Shown: positions 15,062 through 22,107, counted from the stretch's first letter. The stretch is 24,938 bases of DNA from JAAFIP01 sp043777795 (GCA_043777795.1 JAYWHJ010000178.1:1-24938), one strand, 5' to 3'. The notes: generated by a model from the letters alone, not told the origin. Numbers and translations: made by a program.

Positions 15062-15108
15062 CTAGCCTAATAGAATATTGCGGGAGCAGCTACTAAATAT
15101 GTAGTAGC
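15062..15108 (-). repeat. Dispersed intergenic repeat, copy C
   Basis: On the minus strand: GCTACTACATATTTAGTAGC, TGCTCC, CGCAATATTCTATTAGGCTAG. It lies in the gap between convergent greB and the Fe(III)-binding protein gene and closely matches copy A in inverted orientation. Confidence 0.8.
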
Positions 15109-15160
15109 AACGCCCTGCAATAGGCCAGTAGCAGAGCCCTAAAGAGTGGTCAAACCAAGC

Positions 15161-16228
15161 TTACTTGTACCCCACCCGATCCAACATCTGCTGCACTTTC
15201 ACCTGGTTCATCCCTACCACGCTGATGGGAATGGTTTCTGATTTGAAACTGCCACCGCCCATGGTTTTCAGCGCCGGGTTGCTCACGGTCACGCCCTTGG
15301 CGGTGGGCCATTCGTTGTTGCCGTTGGCAAAATAGTCTTGCGCTTCTTTGCTGGCCAGGTACTCTAAAAACTTCACTGCGTTAGCCGGATTTTTGGCATT
15401 TTTTGCCATCGCGCCACCGGCAATATTCATGTGTGTGCCCCAGCTGGCCTGGTTCGGGAACACGATGCCTACTTTGTCCATGATGGCCTTGTCCTCTGGC
15501 GCGCTAGAGCGCATTAGGCGGGCAATGTAGTAGGTGTTAGACAGAGCGATGCCGCATTCGCCACTGGCCACGGCTTTGATCTGGTCGGTATCGCCGCCCT
15601 TGGGCGAGCGCGCCATATTGCCAACCATGCCTTTGAGCCACACCTCGGCGGCGGGTGCACCGATATGCTCGGTGACGGCGCCAAACAAACTCAGGTTGTA
15701 GGGGTGCGAGCCAGAGCGGGTGCACACCAAGCCTTTGTTTTTGGCGTCCCCCAGCTCTTCGTAGGTGTCTACGTCTTCGCGCTTGACGCGGGCTTTGTCG
15801 TACACCACCACGCGGGCGCGGGTGCTAAAGCCAAACCATGGCGTGCCTTCGGCACTGGACTTGCCGCGCAGTTGGGCGGGAATAGCTTCGTCCAGCAGCT
15901 TGGATTTAACCGGTGCAAACAAGCCGTCTACCTCGGCACGCCACAGGCGCGCTGCGTCTACCAGCAAGATCACGTCGGCGGGCGAGGCTGCGCCTTCGGC
16001 TTTGAGGCGCTGCAAGATACCTGCATCGTCCGCATCGACACGGTTAATTTTGATGCCTGTGGTCTTGGTAAAGCCGCTGTACAACTGCTCGTCGCCCGGG
16101 TAGTGGCGGGCCGAGTAAATGTTGAGAACGCTGTCTTGCGCCACTGCGGGCTGTAGCGCGCCCAAGCCAGCCATCAGCGCGGCTGCAGCAAGGGGTGCGG
16201 TGAATAGGGTGGAGCGTAGGTTTTTCAT
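15161..16228 (-). CDS. Periplasmic Fe(III)-binding protein of an ABC transporter
   Basis: A 355-residue substrate-binding protein of the FbpA/FutA (extracellular binding protein family 1) group. It captures ferric iron in the periplasm for an ABC importer. It has an N-terminal signal peptide ending near LQPAVAQ, then the typical mature start LNIYSARHYPGDEQLY. The paired Tyr of NTYYIARLM match the iron-ligand tyrosines of the family, and NEWPTAKGV is a family motif. The start is the ATG at 16228 with AGGAAACC 8-15 bases upstream; a longer frame to 16291 is unlikely. It follows hemP by about 70 bases behind one Fur-type promoter. No permease or ATPase genes lie next to it. A transferrin-like ferric ligand set is inferred, not tested. 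Confidence 0.92.
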   Translation of the reverse strand: MKNLRSTLFTAPLAAAALMAGLGALQPAVAQDSVLNIYSARHYPGDEQLYSGFTKTTGIKINRVDADDAGILQRLKAEGAASPADVILLVDAARLWRAEVDGLFAPVKSKLLDEAIPAQLRGKSSAEGTPWFGFSTRARVVVYDKARVKREDVDTYEELGDAKNKGLVCTRSGSHPYNLSLFGAVTEHIGAPAAEVWLKGMVGNMARSPKGGDTDQIKAVASGECGIALSNTYYIARLMRSSAPEDKAIMDKVGIVFPNQASWGTHMNIAGGAMAKNAKNPANAVKFLEYLASKEAQDYFANGNNEWPTAKGVTVSNPALKTMGGGSFKSETIPISVVGMNQVKVQQMLDRVGYK

Positions 16229-16297
16229 ACTGAGGTTTCCTGGTAAAAAATAAAGAGAAAGTCGTAAAGCCCGCCGACGGTTCAAGTGCAAACCGGC

Positions 16298-16501
16298 TTA
16301 TTTGGTCAAGATGAGCTTGCCCAGCTTGGTGGCCTGCAGCATGTAGAGCATGCCGTTGTGGGTAATGGCCACCGTTTTTCGCCCGCGCAAGAGGGTCGCG
16401 CTAGGCATAGGGCTTGGGTCCACTGCGCTAGCGCTTTGGCGCACAGACACCAGGCCCGTAGTCTGGTGCGCCGTTGTAGAAGAAGATGATTTATCGGTCA
16501 T
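16298..16501 (-). CDS. hemP: Hemin uptake protein HemP
   Basis: A 67-residue small protein. The C-terminal half has the family pattern: LLRGRKTVAITHNGMLYML, then ATKLGKLILTK at the end. HemP/HmuP proteins are needed for heme or iron uptake, in some species by promoting expression of the receptor gene. The N-terminal third is polar and poorly conserved. It lies behind a Fur-box promoter and directly upstream of the ferric-binding protein, so the two probably form an iron-starvation operon. No outer-membrane heme receptor is in the window. Confidence 0.9.
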   Translation of the reverse strand: MTDKSSSSTTAHQTTGLVSVRQSASAVDPSPMPSATLLRGRKTVAITHNGMLYMLQATKLGKLILTK

Positions 16502-16529
16502 AGGTGCAAAAAATTGAAATGTAATTGCA

Positions 16530-16548
16530 AATGAGAATGATTATCATA
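16530..16548 (-). promoter_or_regulatory. Fur box over the hemP promoter
   Basis: AATGAGAATGATTATCATA matches most positions of the 19-bp Fur consensus (GATAATGATAATCATTATC). It covers the -10 and predicted start of the hemP promoter, the expected position for Fe-Fur repression. Confidence 0.85.
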
Positions 16549-16571
16549 TACTATTTACTCTAACTTGGCAA
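16543..16571 (-). promoter_or_regulatory. Sigma-70 promoter of hemP
   Basis: On the minus strand TTGCCA (16571-16566), a 17-base spacer, and TATGAT (16548-16543). A transcript would start near 16536, giving a leader of about 35 bases before the hemP ATG at 16501. The -10 lies within the Fur box. Confidence 0.8.
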
Positions 16572-16597
16572 ACGCAGTATTTTTTGTCGCCAAGTTA
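16561..16597. repeat. Inverted repeat at the hemP -35 region
   Basis: TAACTTGGC and GCCAAGTTA are perfect 9-base arms separated by 19 bases. The left arm includes most of the hemP -35. The spacer (CGCAGTATTTTTTGTCGCC region) resembles the second half of the dispersed repeat, so this may be a decayed copy. It could also be a site for a second regulator. Confidence 0.5.
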
Positions 16598-16681
16598 ATT
16601 CCTAGCCAGTGCGGCAGGGCTAAATGGCCCGGCCTAGCCAGCCAGTTTTATTGTGTACGCATCCAATGAAAGGCAAGCGCT

Positions 16682-17047
16682 ATGGCCTGCAAACGCCCTG
16701 ATCAACCCCCACACCCTGACGCCACCCACCGCGACATCGACGTCGAGTTGCCCTGCATAGACGGCATGCTGGCAGGCACTTTGGCACTGATGACTGGTTA
16801 CGCCGAGCACCAATGCGAGCAGGGCAACCCCAGCTGTCGCCACCTGATGGCCAAAAAGATTGTGTCTAACCTGTACTTTTTAGCCAGTCATCCGCAAATG
16901 CCCAGCACTATGGCCTTGGTAATGCGTAACTTGCAAAGCCATTGGCACACCCTCAGTGCGCTGGGTGCGCTAGAGAATGGAGCCAGTGCGGTAGCTGAAT
17001 CTAGCGCCCCTGCGCTATGGCACGCACCGCATGCCAGCGTGCAGTAG
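16682..17047 (+). CDS. Small unknown protein with conserved-looking Cys/His cluster
   Basis: A 121-residue protein that I do not recognise. It looks globular in its middle: DVELPCIDGMLAGTLALMTGYAEHQCEQ, split as LPCIDGML and YAEHQCEQGNPSCRHLM, then AKKIVSNLYFLASHPQ. The CIDGML and HxC-x6-C-x-HLM pattern could bind metal, but this is only inference. An AAAGG lies 8-12 bases before the ATG. It is divergent from the Fur-regulated hemP, 180 bases away, which hints at a link with iron stress. The C-terminal 30 residues are Ala-rich. Coding bias and globular composition support a real gene. Confidence 0.6.
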   Translation: MACKRPDQPPHPDATHRDIDVELPCIDGMLAGTLALMTGYAEHQCEQGNPSCRHLMAKKIVSNLYFLASHPQMPSTMALVMRNLQSHWHTLSALGALENGASAVAESSAPALWHAPHASVQ

Positions 17048-17064
17048 GGGGAACTTGCCGCCTA

Positions 17065-17452
17065 CACCCAGTTTCAACACAGCACACTACAGCGCCGCCA
17101 GCTACAAGGCGACATTCACCGAAGTCAATTTTGTCAACGCATGGGGTATCGCCATTCGCCCCAACGGGACGGGGGGCCCCTTGTCTCACAGGCCAGACGA
17201 TGGGTGCGGGCGCAAATGCGATAGGCTTTGATGGTTCAGCCCGGGTTGTTTTCGTCGCAGACTCCGGCAAGGCAAGCTCGCCAAGTTTGACCGGCGTAGC
17301 AAGGTGGTGCGCGTTTACGACGATGCAGGGCACTGAACGCACCATGGGGCTTGTGGGTAGGTCACTTGGGCGATGCCAAAGCGCTGTATTTTTCAGTCGA
17401 GCCGCAGGAGAAAAAAGACGGATTGTCTCGCAGTTTGAGGTATTCGCTGTAG
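17065..17452 (+). pseudogene. Remnant of a TIGR03118-like beta-propeller protein
   Basis: Pieces of one protein lie in different frames. An N-terminal piece (about 17083-17170) reads FTEVNFVNAWGIAIRPNG. A middle piece (about 17269-17333) reads KFDRRSKVVRVYDDAGH. After a one-base shift at 17333 comes LNAPWGLWVGHLGDAKALYF, followed by QEKKDGLSRSL and a TAG at 17452. The NAWGIA, NAPWGL and ALYF...DGL blocks match, in order, the family of secreted TIGR03118 proteins as I remember it. Most of the gene between the first two pieces is missing. There is no intact start. It is followed directly by a dispersed repeat and a tRNA. Confidence 0.7.
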
Positions 17453-17460
17453 ACTTTTAC

Positions 17461-17505
17461 TACTCTATTGATAGCTGCCACCGCCATATTTTATTGGCTT
17501 GGGGG
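17461..17505 (+). repeat. Dispersed intergenic repeat, copy D
   Basis: TACTCTATTGATAGCTGCC, ACCGCCATATTTTATTGGC, TTGGGGG: a diverged copy just past the pseudogene end and about 40 bases from the 3' end of tRNA-Arg(CCT). Confidence 0.65.
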
Positions 17506-17545
17506 CACTTTTCGCATAAATTTTTGTTCTATGCGGCAATAAAAC

Positions 17546-17620
17546 TGGTCCCCTCGACAGGAATCGAACCTGTATTTGACGCTTAGGAGGCATCCGTTCT
17601 ATCCATTGAACTACGAGGAG
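17546..17620 (-). tRNA. tRNA-Arg (anticodon CCT)
   Basis: On the minus strand the acceptor CTCCTCG pairs with CGAGGGG (one T-G pair), followed by A and an encoded CCA. The anticodon arm is GATGC, loop CTCCTAA, GCGTC, which gives anticodon CCT. The T loop is GTTCGATTC. It reads AGG codons. It lies downstream of the VWA gene on the same strand. Confidence 0.95.
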
Positions 17621-17622
17621 AT

Positions 17623-17659
17623 GTGAGCTAGCCAGTAGCAGGCTAGCGGGCAAGCTCAC
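17623..17659. repeat. Inverted repeat upstream of tRNA-Arg(CCT)
   Basis: Outer arms GTGAGCT and AGCTCAC with inner AGCC/GGCT pairs form a long imperfect hairpin in the gap between the VWA stop and the tRNA 5' end. There is no T-run, so it is not a standard terminator. It shares the AGCTAGCCAGT block (inverted) with the hairpin by tRNA-Gln. Confidence 0.5.
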
Positions 17660-17705
17660 TGGCTAAGGCTAGCGCAGGGCTGAGCCTCGATTGTAGTGGC
17701 TGGAT

Positions 17706-18908
17706 TTACTTGCTCAGCAGGCGCATGGCCTCTTCCAGGCCTTTGACGGTCAGCGGGTACATGCGCTGGCTCATGATCTGCTGCATGATGCCGATGCTTT
17801 GGCGGTACTGCCACACGCCTTGCGGCTCGGGGTTGATCCAGGCGAACTTGGGGAAGGCCTGCGTCAGGCGCTGCAGCCACTCCACACCGGCCTCTTCGTT
17901 GTTGTATTCCACGCTGCCGCCGGGTTGCAAAATCTCATACGGGCTCATCGTTGCGTCGCCGATAAAGATGAGTTTGTAGTCTTTGTTGTACTTGCGGATG
18001 ATGTCCTGCGTGGCAAACTTTTCGGCAAAGCGGCGGCGGTTGTTCTTCCACATGAAGTCGTACACGCAGTTGTGGAAGTAATAAAACTCCAGGTGTTTGA
18101 ACTCGGTTTTGGAGGCCGAGAACATCTCTTCCACCCGGTGGATATGCTCGTCCATCGTGCCGCCCACGTCCATTAGCAGCAGCACTTTGACGTTGTTGTG
18201 CCGCTCGGGCACCATTTTGATATCTAGCCAGCCTGCGTTGGCAGCGGTGCTGCGGATGGTGTCGTCCAAGTCCAGCTCGTCGTGCGCGCCTTCGCGGGCG
18301 AATTTGCGCAGGCGGCGCAGCGCAATTTTGATGTTGCGCGTGCCCAGCTCTTGCGTGTCGTCATAGTCTTTATAAGCGCGCTGGTCCCACACCTTCACCG
18401 CGCTCTTGTTGCGGCCCTTGTCCTGCCCAATGCGAATGCCCTGCGGGTTGTGCCCATACGCGCCAAAGGGCGATGTGCCTCCCGTGCCAATCCATTTGCT
18501 GCCACCCTCGTGACGCTCCTTTTGCTCTTCAAAACGTTTTTTGAGCGTCTCCATCAGCTCGTCCCAGCCCATCTTCTCGATTTTGGCCAGCTCCTCGGGA
18601 CTGAGTTGCAGCTCCAGGTTTTTACGCAACCAGTCCAGCGGAATGTCTTTGGTGAAATCCGCCACCATCTCCACGCCCTTGAAATAAGCGGCAAAGGCCC
18701 TATCAAACTTGTCGTAGTGTTTTTCGTCCTTTACCAGCGCGGTGCGGCTGAGGTAGTAAAAGTCGTCGATTTTGTAGCCTGTACCGTCGTCGGCATCGCT
18801 GTTCGGGCCCACCACGCCTTCTTTTAAAGCTTCGAGCAGGACGAGGTACTCCTTGACAGAGACGGGGAGTTTGGCGGAGCGCAGGGTGTAGAAGAAGTCG
18901 ATTAGCAT
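17706..18908 (-). CDS. VWA-domain protein, CoxE-like (COG3825 type)
   Basis: A 400-residue cytoplasmic protein with a C-terminal von Willebrand A domain (from about residue 235). These proteins act with MoxR AAA+ ATPases, probably to mature or remodel metal-containing complexes. The metal-site loop is DVGGTMD (residues 247-253) rather than the usual DxSxS, so the first Ser is Gly. The later VWA loop is FIGDATMSP. The N-terminal half is charged and helical (LPVSVKEYLVLLEALKEGV, LKKRFEEQKERHEGG). The MoxR partner is encoded upstream in the same operon (21164-20310). Its ATG overlaps the end of the ankyrin-type gene by 7 bases. No signal peptide. Confidence 0.92.
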   Translation of the reverse strand: MLIDFFYTLRSAKLPVSVKEYLVLLEALKEGVVGPNSDADDGTGYKIDDFYYLSRTALVKDEKHYDKFDRAFAAYFKGVEMVADFTKDIPLDWLRKNLELQLSPEELAKIEKMGWDELMETLKKRFEEQKERHEGGSKWIGTGGTSPFGAYGHNPQGIRIGQDKGRNKSAVKVWDQRAYKDYDDTQELGTRNIKIALRRLRKFAREGAHDELDLDDTIRSTAANAGWLDIKMVPERHNNVKVLLLMDVGGTMDEHIHRVEEMFSASKTEFKHLEFYYFHNCVYDFMWKNNRRRFAEKFATQDIIRKYNKDYKLIFIGDATMSPYEILQPGGSVEYNNEEAGVEWLQRLTQAFPKFAWINPEPQGVWQYRQSIGIMQQIMSQRMYPLTVKGLEEAMRLLSK

Positions 18909-19459
18909 GGGATGGCTATCTGTGATTCTGAAGAATTGGGATCCAACGTTTGTTGCCGTGCAACTTCAATCGGCGTCATGCCATTGAATTTGATTGCTTT
19001 TGTGGCTCCAGCAGAAAGCAGAATATGGACCCTTTCGATATTGACTGCTCCCCACACAAAAGGAAAACACAACGGATAAACTTCTTCACGTTTTGGCCCA
19101 ATAGGTTGGTCGAGAACTCCTCCGAGTCTAATTGTGGCTTTCTCAATGGGGTTTCCACCGACACCATCGGGTCGGGTCACCGCTGCTGCCAGAGCATTTC
19201 CCAAAGGGGTGCTGCTGTATGCATTAGCCTCATCAATTTTTCCTCCAGAAGCGATTGCATTTTCAATCGGGAAAATTACACTAGCATCAGAGGCTTGGTT
19301 TTTTGAATCAGAAAAAAAGCTACTGTTTTGAAAGAATGCAAGTACGCTGACGGCATGAGTTCGGCTATTTGCAGAGGTCGAAATTAATGCACTAACTAAC
19401 CTTAAGGCTGTAGCTAGGGTAGCGATGAAAAGACTTCTAAAAAAAGGGATGGTAGCCAT
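18902..19459 (-). CDS. Ankyrin-type protein with N-terminal hydrophobic segment
   Basis: A 185-residue protein. Residues 5-25 (FFRSLFIATLATALRLVSALI) look like a signal peptide or membrane anchor. Two ankyrin-like units are visible: SSTPLGNALAAAV around residues 85-97 and NIERVHILLSAGATKAIKF with GMTPIEVARQ around 145-175. Ankyrin repeats bind other proteins; the target is unknown. The DNA is visibly richer in A+T than its neighbours and codon use differs, suggesting later acquisition. It nevertheless fits tightly, 8 bases after the GNAT stop and overlapping the VWA start by 7 bases. The ribosome site is weak. It may be an immunity- or inhibitor-like protein, but nothing proves this. Confidence 0.7.
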   Translation of the reverse strand: MATIPFFRSLFIATLATALRLVSALISTSANSRTHAVSVLAFFQNSSFFSDSKNQASDASVIFPIENAIASGGKIDEANAYSSTPLGNALAAAVTRPDGVGGNPIEKATIRLGGVLDQPIGPKREEVYPLCFPFVWGAVNIERVHILLSAGATKAIKFNGMTPIEVARQQTLDPNSSESQIAIPC

Positions 19460-19467
19460 AACTATTT

Positions 19468-20067
19468 CTAATATCGCGGCTTATCCAACTGGTACCTAAG
19501 CTGCGCCTTTGCTTCAGCCCATTCGCCCGCACGCATGCTGTACATCACCGTGTCGCGAATGGTGCCGTCGCGGCGCAGGGCGTGGCCCCGGATGGTGCCA
19601 TCTTTTTGCGCGCCAAGGCGTTCGATGGCTTTCTGGCTTGCAAAGTTGAAGTTGTCGGTGCGCCATCCCACCACGCCGCATTGCAGGGTTTCAAACGCGT
19701 GCGTCATGAGCATGAGTTTGCAGGTGCTGTTGACGTGGCTGCGCTGCACGCTTTTGGCGTACCAGGTGTAGCCAATCTCTACGCGTTTGACTGCGGGCAA
19801 GATGTCGTGGTAGCTGCTGCTGCCCAGCACTTTTCCGGTGGCCTCGTCGATGACAGCAAACGCAAAGCGGTTGCCATCGTCCCGCATCTTCAAAGCGTCT
19901 TCAATGTATTTGCGGGTGTTCTCTGGCTCGGGCACAGAGGTGATGCGCAACTTCCACAGCTCACCATCTAGTGCTGCTTGGCGCAGGCCGTCTTCGTGCG
20001 CTAGAGACAGTGGCTCCAGGCGCAGGCCGCGCAGCGACAGGGTGATGGAAGTGACAAATTGCGCCAT
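19468..20067 (-). CDS. GNAT N-acetyltransferase, RimJ/RimL-like
   Basis: A 199-residue acetyl-CoA-dependent transferase of the GNAT fold, RimJ/RimL-type. It starts SLRGLRLEPLSLAHEDGL and has the core strand FAFAVIDEATGKVLGSSSY, then VEIGYTWYAKSVQRSHVN in the acetyl-CoA region. The ending WRTDNFNFASQKAIERLGAQ is a family mark. Targets may be protein N-termini or small molecules; unknown here. It lies between the 74-aa membrane protein (6-base gap) and the ankyrin-type gene in the MoxR-VWA operon. Confidence 0.9.
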   Translation of the reverse strand: MAQFVTSITLSLRGLRLEPLSLAHEDGLRQAALDGELWKLRITSVPEPENTRKYIEDALKMRDDGNRFAFAVIDEATGKVLGSSSYHDILPAVKRVEIGYTWYAKSVQRSHVNSTCKLMLMTHAFETLQCGVVGWRTDNFNFASQKAIERLGAQKDGTIRGHALRRDGTIRDTVMYSMRAGEWAEAKAQLRYQLDKPRY

Positions 20068-20073
20068 GGTGGA

Positions 20074-20298
20074 CTATTTCTGGTCGTCGTTTTTTTGGGT
20101 TTTGGCCAGCGCCCAGCGCGCCAGTTGCAAGCCGGCGCCGCCGCCCAAGCCGCAAAGCAAAATGCCGCCGATGCTGGCGTTGTCGTAGCCGGGCGCAAAA
20201 ATATCCAGACCGAACGCGCGGCCTACAAACAGGCCCGCCAGCGCGCCCCCGACAAAGCCTAAAGCATCGGTAATGCCTTGTTTCAAGAGTGGGTTCAT
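20074..20298 (-). CDS. Small Gly-rich two-helix membrane protein
   Basis: A 74-residue protein with two hydrophobic, Gly-spaced segments (ALGFVGGALAGLFVGRAF and SIGGILLCGLGGGAGLQL), probably a membrane hairpin with glycine-zipper packing, and a charged tail ending KNDDQK. I do not recognise a named family. It begins 11 bases after the moxR stop, with TAGGTC 5 bases before its ATG, and ends 6 bases before the GNAT gene, so it is part of the operon. Confidence 0.75.
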   Translation of the reverse strand: MNPLLKQGITDALGFVGGALAGLFVGRAFGLDIFAPGYDNASIGGILLCGLGGGAGLQLARWALAKTQKNDDQK

Positions 20299-20309
20299 GG
20301 TTTGACCTA

Positions 20310-21164
20310 TCAGCGGTTATTGCGTTGCATAAACACCAGTTTTTCAAACAGCGTCACGTCTAGCTCGTTTTTCAGCAGCGCGCCCACCAGGGGCGGCACA
20401 GAGACTTTACTGTCCTGATTTTGCAGGGTTTCCAGCGGGATATCTTCTGCCATCAGCAGCTTGAGCCAGTCCAGCAGCTCGCTGGTGGAGGGCTTTTTCT
20501 TCAGGCCGGGCAGGTTGCGCACGTCGTAGAAGGTTTTCATGGCGGCGGCGAGTAGCTCTTTTTTCAGGCCCGGAAAGTGCACATCGATGATCTGCTTCAT
20601 CGTCTCAGCATCGGGGAACTTGATGTAGTGGAAGAAGCAGCGGCGCAAGAAAGCATCAGGCAGCTCTTTTTCGTTGTTGGAGGTAATGAACACCAGCGGG
20701 CGGTTGACGGCTTTTACCAGCTCGCGGGTTTCATAGCAGTAAAACTCCATGCGATCGAGCTCGCGAAGCAGGTCGTTGGGAAACTCGATGTCGGCCTTGT
20801 CAATCTCGTCGATCAGCAGGGCCACCGGTTTGTCAGCAGTAAAGGCTTGCCAAAGCACGCCTTTGACGATGTAGTTGTGGATGTCTTTGACCTTGTCGCT
20901 GCCGTCGATGGTGGACAGCTGCGAGTCGCGCAGGCGCGACACTGCGTCGTATTCATACAGGCCCTGCTGCGCCTTGGTGGTGCTTTTGATGTGCCACTGC
21001 AGCAGCGGCATGCCCAGAGACGCAGCTACTTCCTCAGCCAACATGGTTTTGCCGGTGCCAGGCTCGCCTTTGACCAGCAGAGGGCGCTTGAGGGTAATGG
21101 CAGCGTTGACCGCCAGCATCAGGTCTTGAGTGGCGACGTAGTTTTGGGAGCCTTGGAATTTCAT
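20310..21164 (-). CDS. MoxR-family AAA+ ATPase
   Basis: A 284-residue AAA+ ATPase of the MoxR group, chaperone-like enzymes that work with VWA-domain proteins. The Walker A GEPGTGKT is at residues 33-40, Walker B LLIDEIDKAD near 115, and the sensor-1 region is ITSNNEKELPDAFLRR with an arginine finger candidate. The C-terminal lid has PSTSELLDWLKLL, typical of MoxR. It is the first gene of the MoxR > 74-aa protein > GNAT > ankyrin > VWA operon and is divergent from the cytochrome c gene. Confidence 0.93.
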   Translation of the reverse strand: MKFQGSQNYVATQDLMLAVNAAITLKRPLLVKGEPGTGKTMLAEEVAASLGMPLLQWHIKSTTKAQQGLYEYDAVSRLRDSQLSTIDGSDKVKDIHNYIVKGVLWQAFTADKPVALLIDEIDKADIEFPNDLLRELDRMEFYCYETRELVKAVNRPLVFITSNNEKELPDAFLRRCFFHYIKFPDAETMKQIIDVHFPGLKKELLAAAMKTFYDVRNLPGLKKKPSTSELLDWLKLLMAEDIPLETLQNQDSKVSVPPLVGALLKNELDVTLFEKLVFMQRNNR

Positions 21165-21213
21165 GGTGCGAATATCTTGACGGTGGGTAAGAGTAGGTAA
21201 GGGTTTGGCCGGA

Positions 21214-21219
21214 TATAAT
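21214..21219 (+). promoter_or_regulatory. -10 element for the cytochrome c gene
   Basis: A perfect TATAAT 58 bases before the ATG at 21278. No good -35 is seen 16-18 bases upstream, where GGTAAG-type direct repeats lie (21184-21203). Confidence 0.5.
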
Positions 21220-21277
21220 TGTCTGTTAACTGCAAGGGCGCGTGCTCTTGTCTGCCTACCTACATTCTGTACGCAAA

Positions 21278-21943
21278 ATGAACAAGTTTCTGACCTCGGT
21301 ATCCGCTATTTTTGTCGCTTTAGTGACCACGACCGCTTTGGCCCAAGAAATCAAGGGCAATGCTGACATAGGTAAGACCAAAGCTGCCATGTGCATTGGC
21401 TGCCACGGTATCGAGGGCTACCAAGCCAGTTTTCCTGAAGTGTATAGAGTGCCGATGATTTCAGGTCAAAGCGCCAAATACATCAGCAATGCGTTACTTG
21501 CCTACCAAAAAGGCGAGCGTAAGCACCCCACCATGATATCCATCGCCGCCTCGCTGAGCGAGCAAGATATGGCTGATTTGGCGGCTTACTACTCGGTACA
21601 TGGCAAGGTGGCCAACGCTACGCTGCCTGACAAAGCTAAGAGAGAGCCTAGCGCAGCGGTGGCGGCTTTGCTGCAAAAAGGCGCTTGTATTTCTTGCCAC
21701 GGCGCTAACTTTGCCAAGCCGATTGACCCCAGCTACCCCAAGATTGCGGGCCAGCACGCTGATTACCTGACCGTAGCGCTGAAAGCCTACAAAACCGAGG
21801 GCTTGGCCAAAGTGGGCCGCACCAATGGCGTGATGGCCGGTATCGCCAAGCAGTTTAGCAATGCGGAGTTGAAAGAAATGGCTAAGTACATCGGCTCTCT
21901 CGACGGTGACCTGAAAGTCGTGCCACAGAGCAAATTGCGCTGA
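21278..21943 (+). CDS. Diheme cytochrome c (c4-like)
   Basis: A periplasmic electron carrier of 221 residues. A signal peptide ends near TTALA-QE (residue 22). Two heme sites are seen: CIGCH (39-43) and CISCH (137-141). Each sits in a similar half, with repeated ISGQSAKYISNALLAYQKGE and IAGQHADYLTVALKAYKTEG, the mark of a duplicated c4-type protein. Met ligands could be those in HPTMISIA and NGVMAGIA. The upstream ATG at 21242 would spoil the signal peptide. It has its own -10 and is followed by a repeat copy and a strong terminator. A donor to terminal oxidases is likely but unproven. Confidence 0.93.
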   Translation: MNKFLTSVSAIFVALVTTTALAQEIKGNADIGKTKAAMCIGCHGIEGYQASFPEVYRVPMISGQSAKYISNALLAYQKGERKHPTMISIAASLSEQDMADLAAYYSVHGKVANATLPDKAKREPSAAVAALLQKGACISCHGANFAKPIDPSYPKIAGQHADYLTVALKAYKTEGLAKVGRTNGVMAGIAKQFSNAELKEMAKYIGSLDGDLKVVPQSKLR

Positions 21944-21962
21944 CCTTTCATTGGCTGCCAGT

Positions 21963-22011
21963 TGCTATTTATTTAGTAGCTTCTCCCGCAATTTTTTATT
22001 GCGCTGGAGAC
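21963..22011 (+). repeat. Dispersed intergenic repeat, copy E
   Basis: TGCTATTTATTTAGTAGC, TTCTCC, CGCAATTTTTTATTGCG, CTGGAGAC. Both hairpins are well formed, the second a perfect CGCAAT/ATTGCG stem. It lies between the cytochrome c stop and its terminator. Confidence 0.8.
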
Positions 22012-22024
22012 ACGTAAAACACCT

Positions 22025-22051
22025 AAAAAAGCTGCTTATGCAGCTTTTTTT
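22025..22051 (+). terminator. Intrinsic terminator after cytochrome c
   Basis: AAAAAAGCTGC, loop TTAT, GCAGCTTTTTTT: a symmetric stem with an A-run before and T-run after, able to work on both strands; here it serves the plus-strand cytochrome gene. Confidence 0.92.
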
Positions 22052-22107
22052 GCGCTCAGCCGCTGAAATTCGGTAACATAGGTCTACATATTCCACTGGA
22101 GAGTGCT

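Noticed and set aside
17017..17586. 189-codon plus-strand frame as an intact gene
   Set aside because: It joins pieces from the wrong frames of the TIGR03118-like remnant and runs into the repeat and the tRNA-Arg(CCT) gene.
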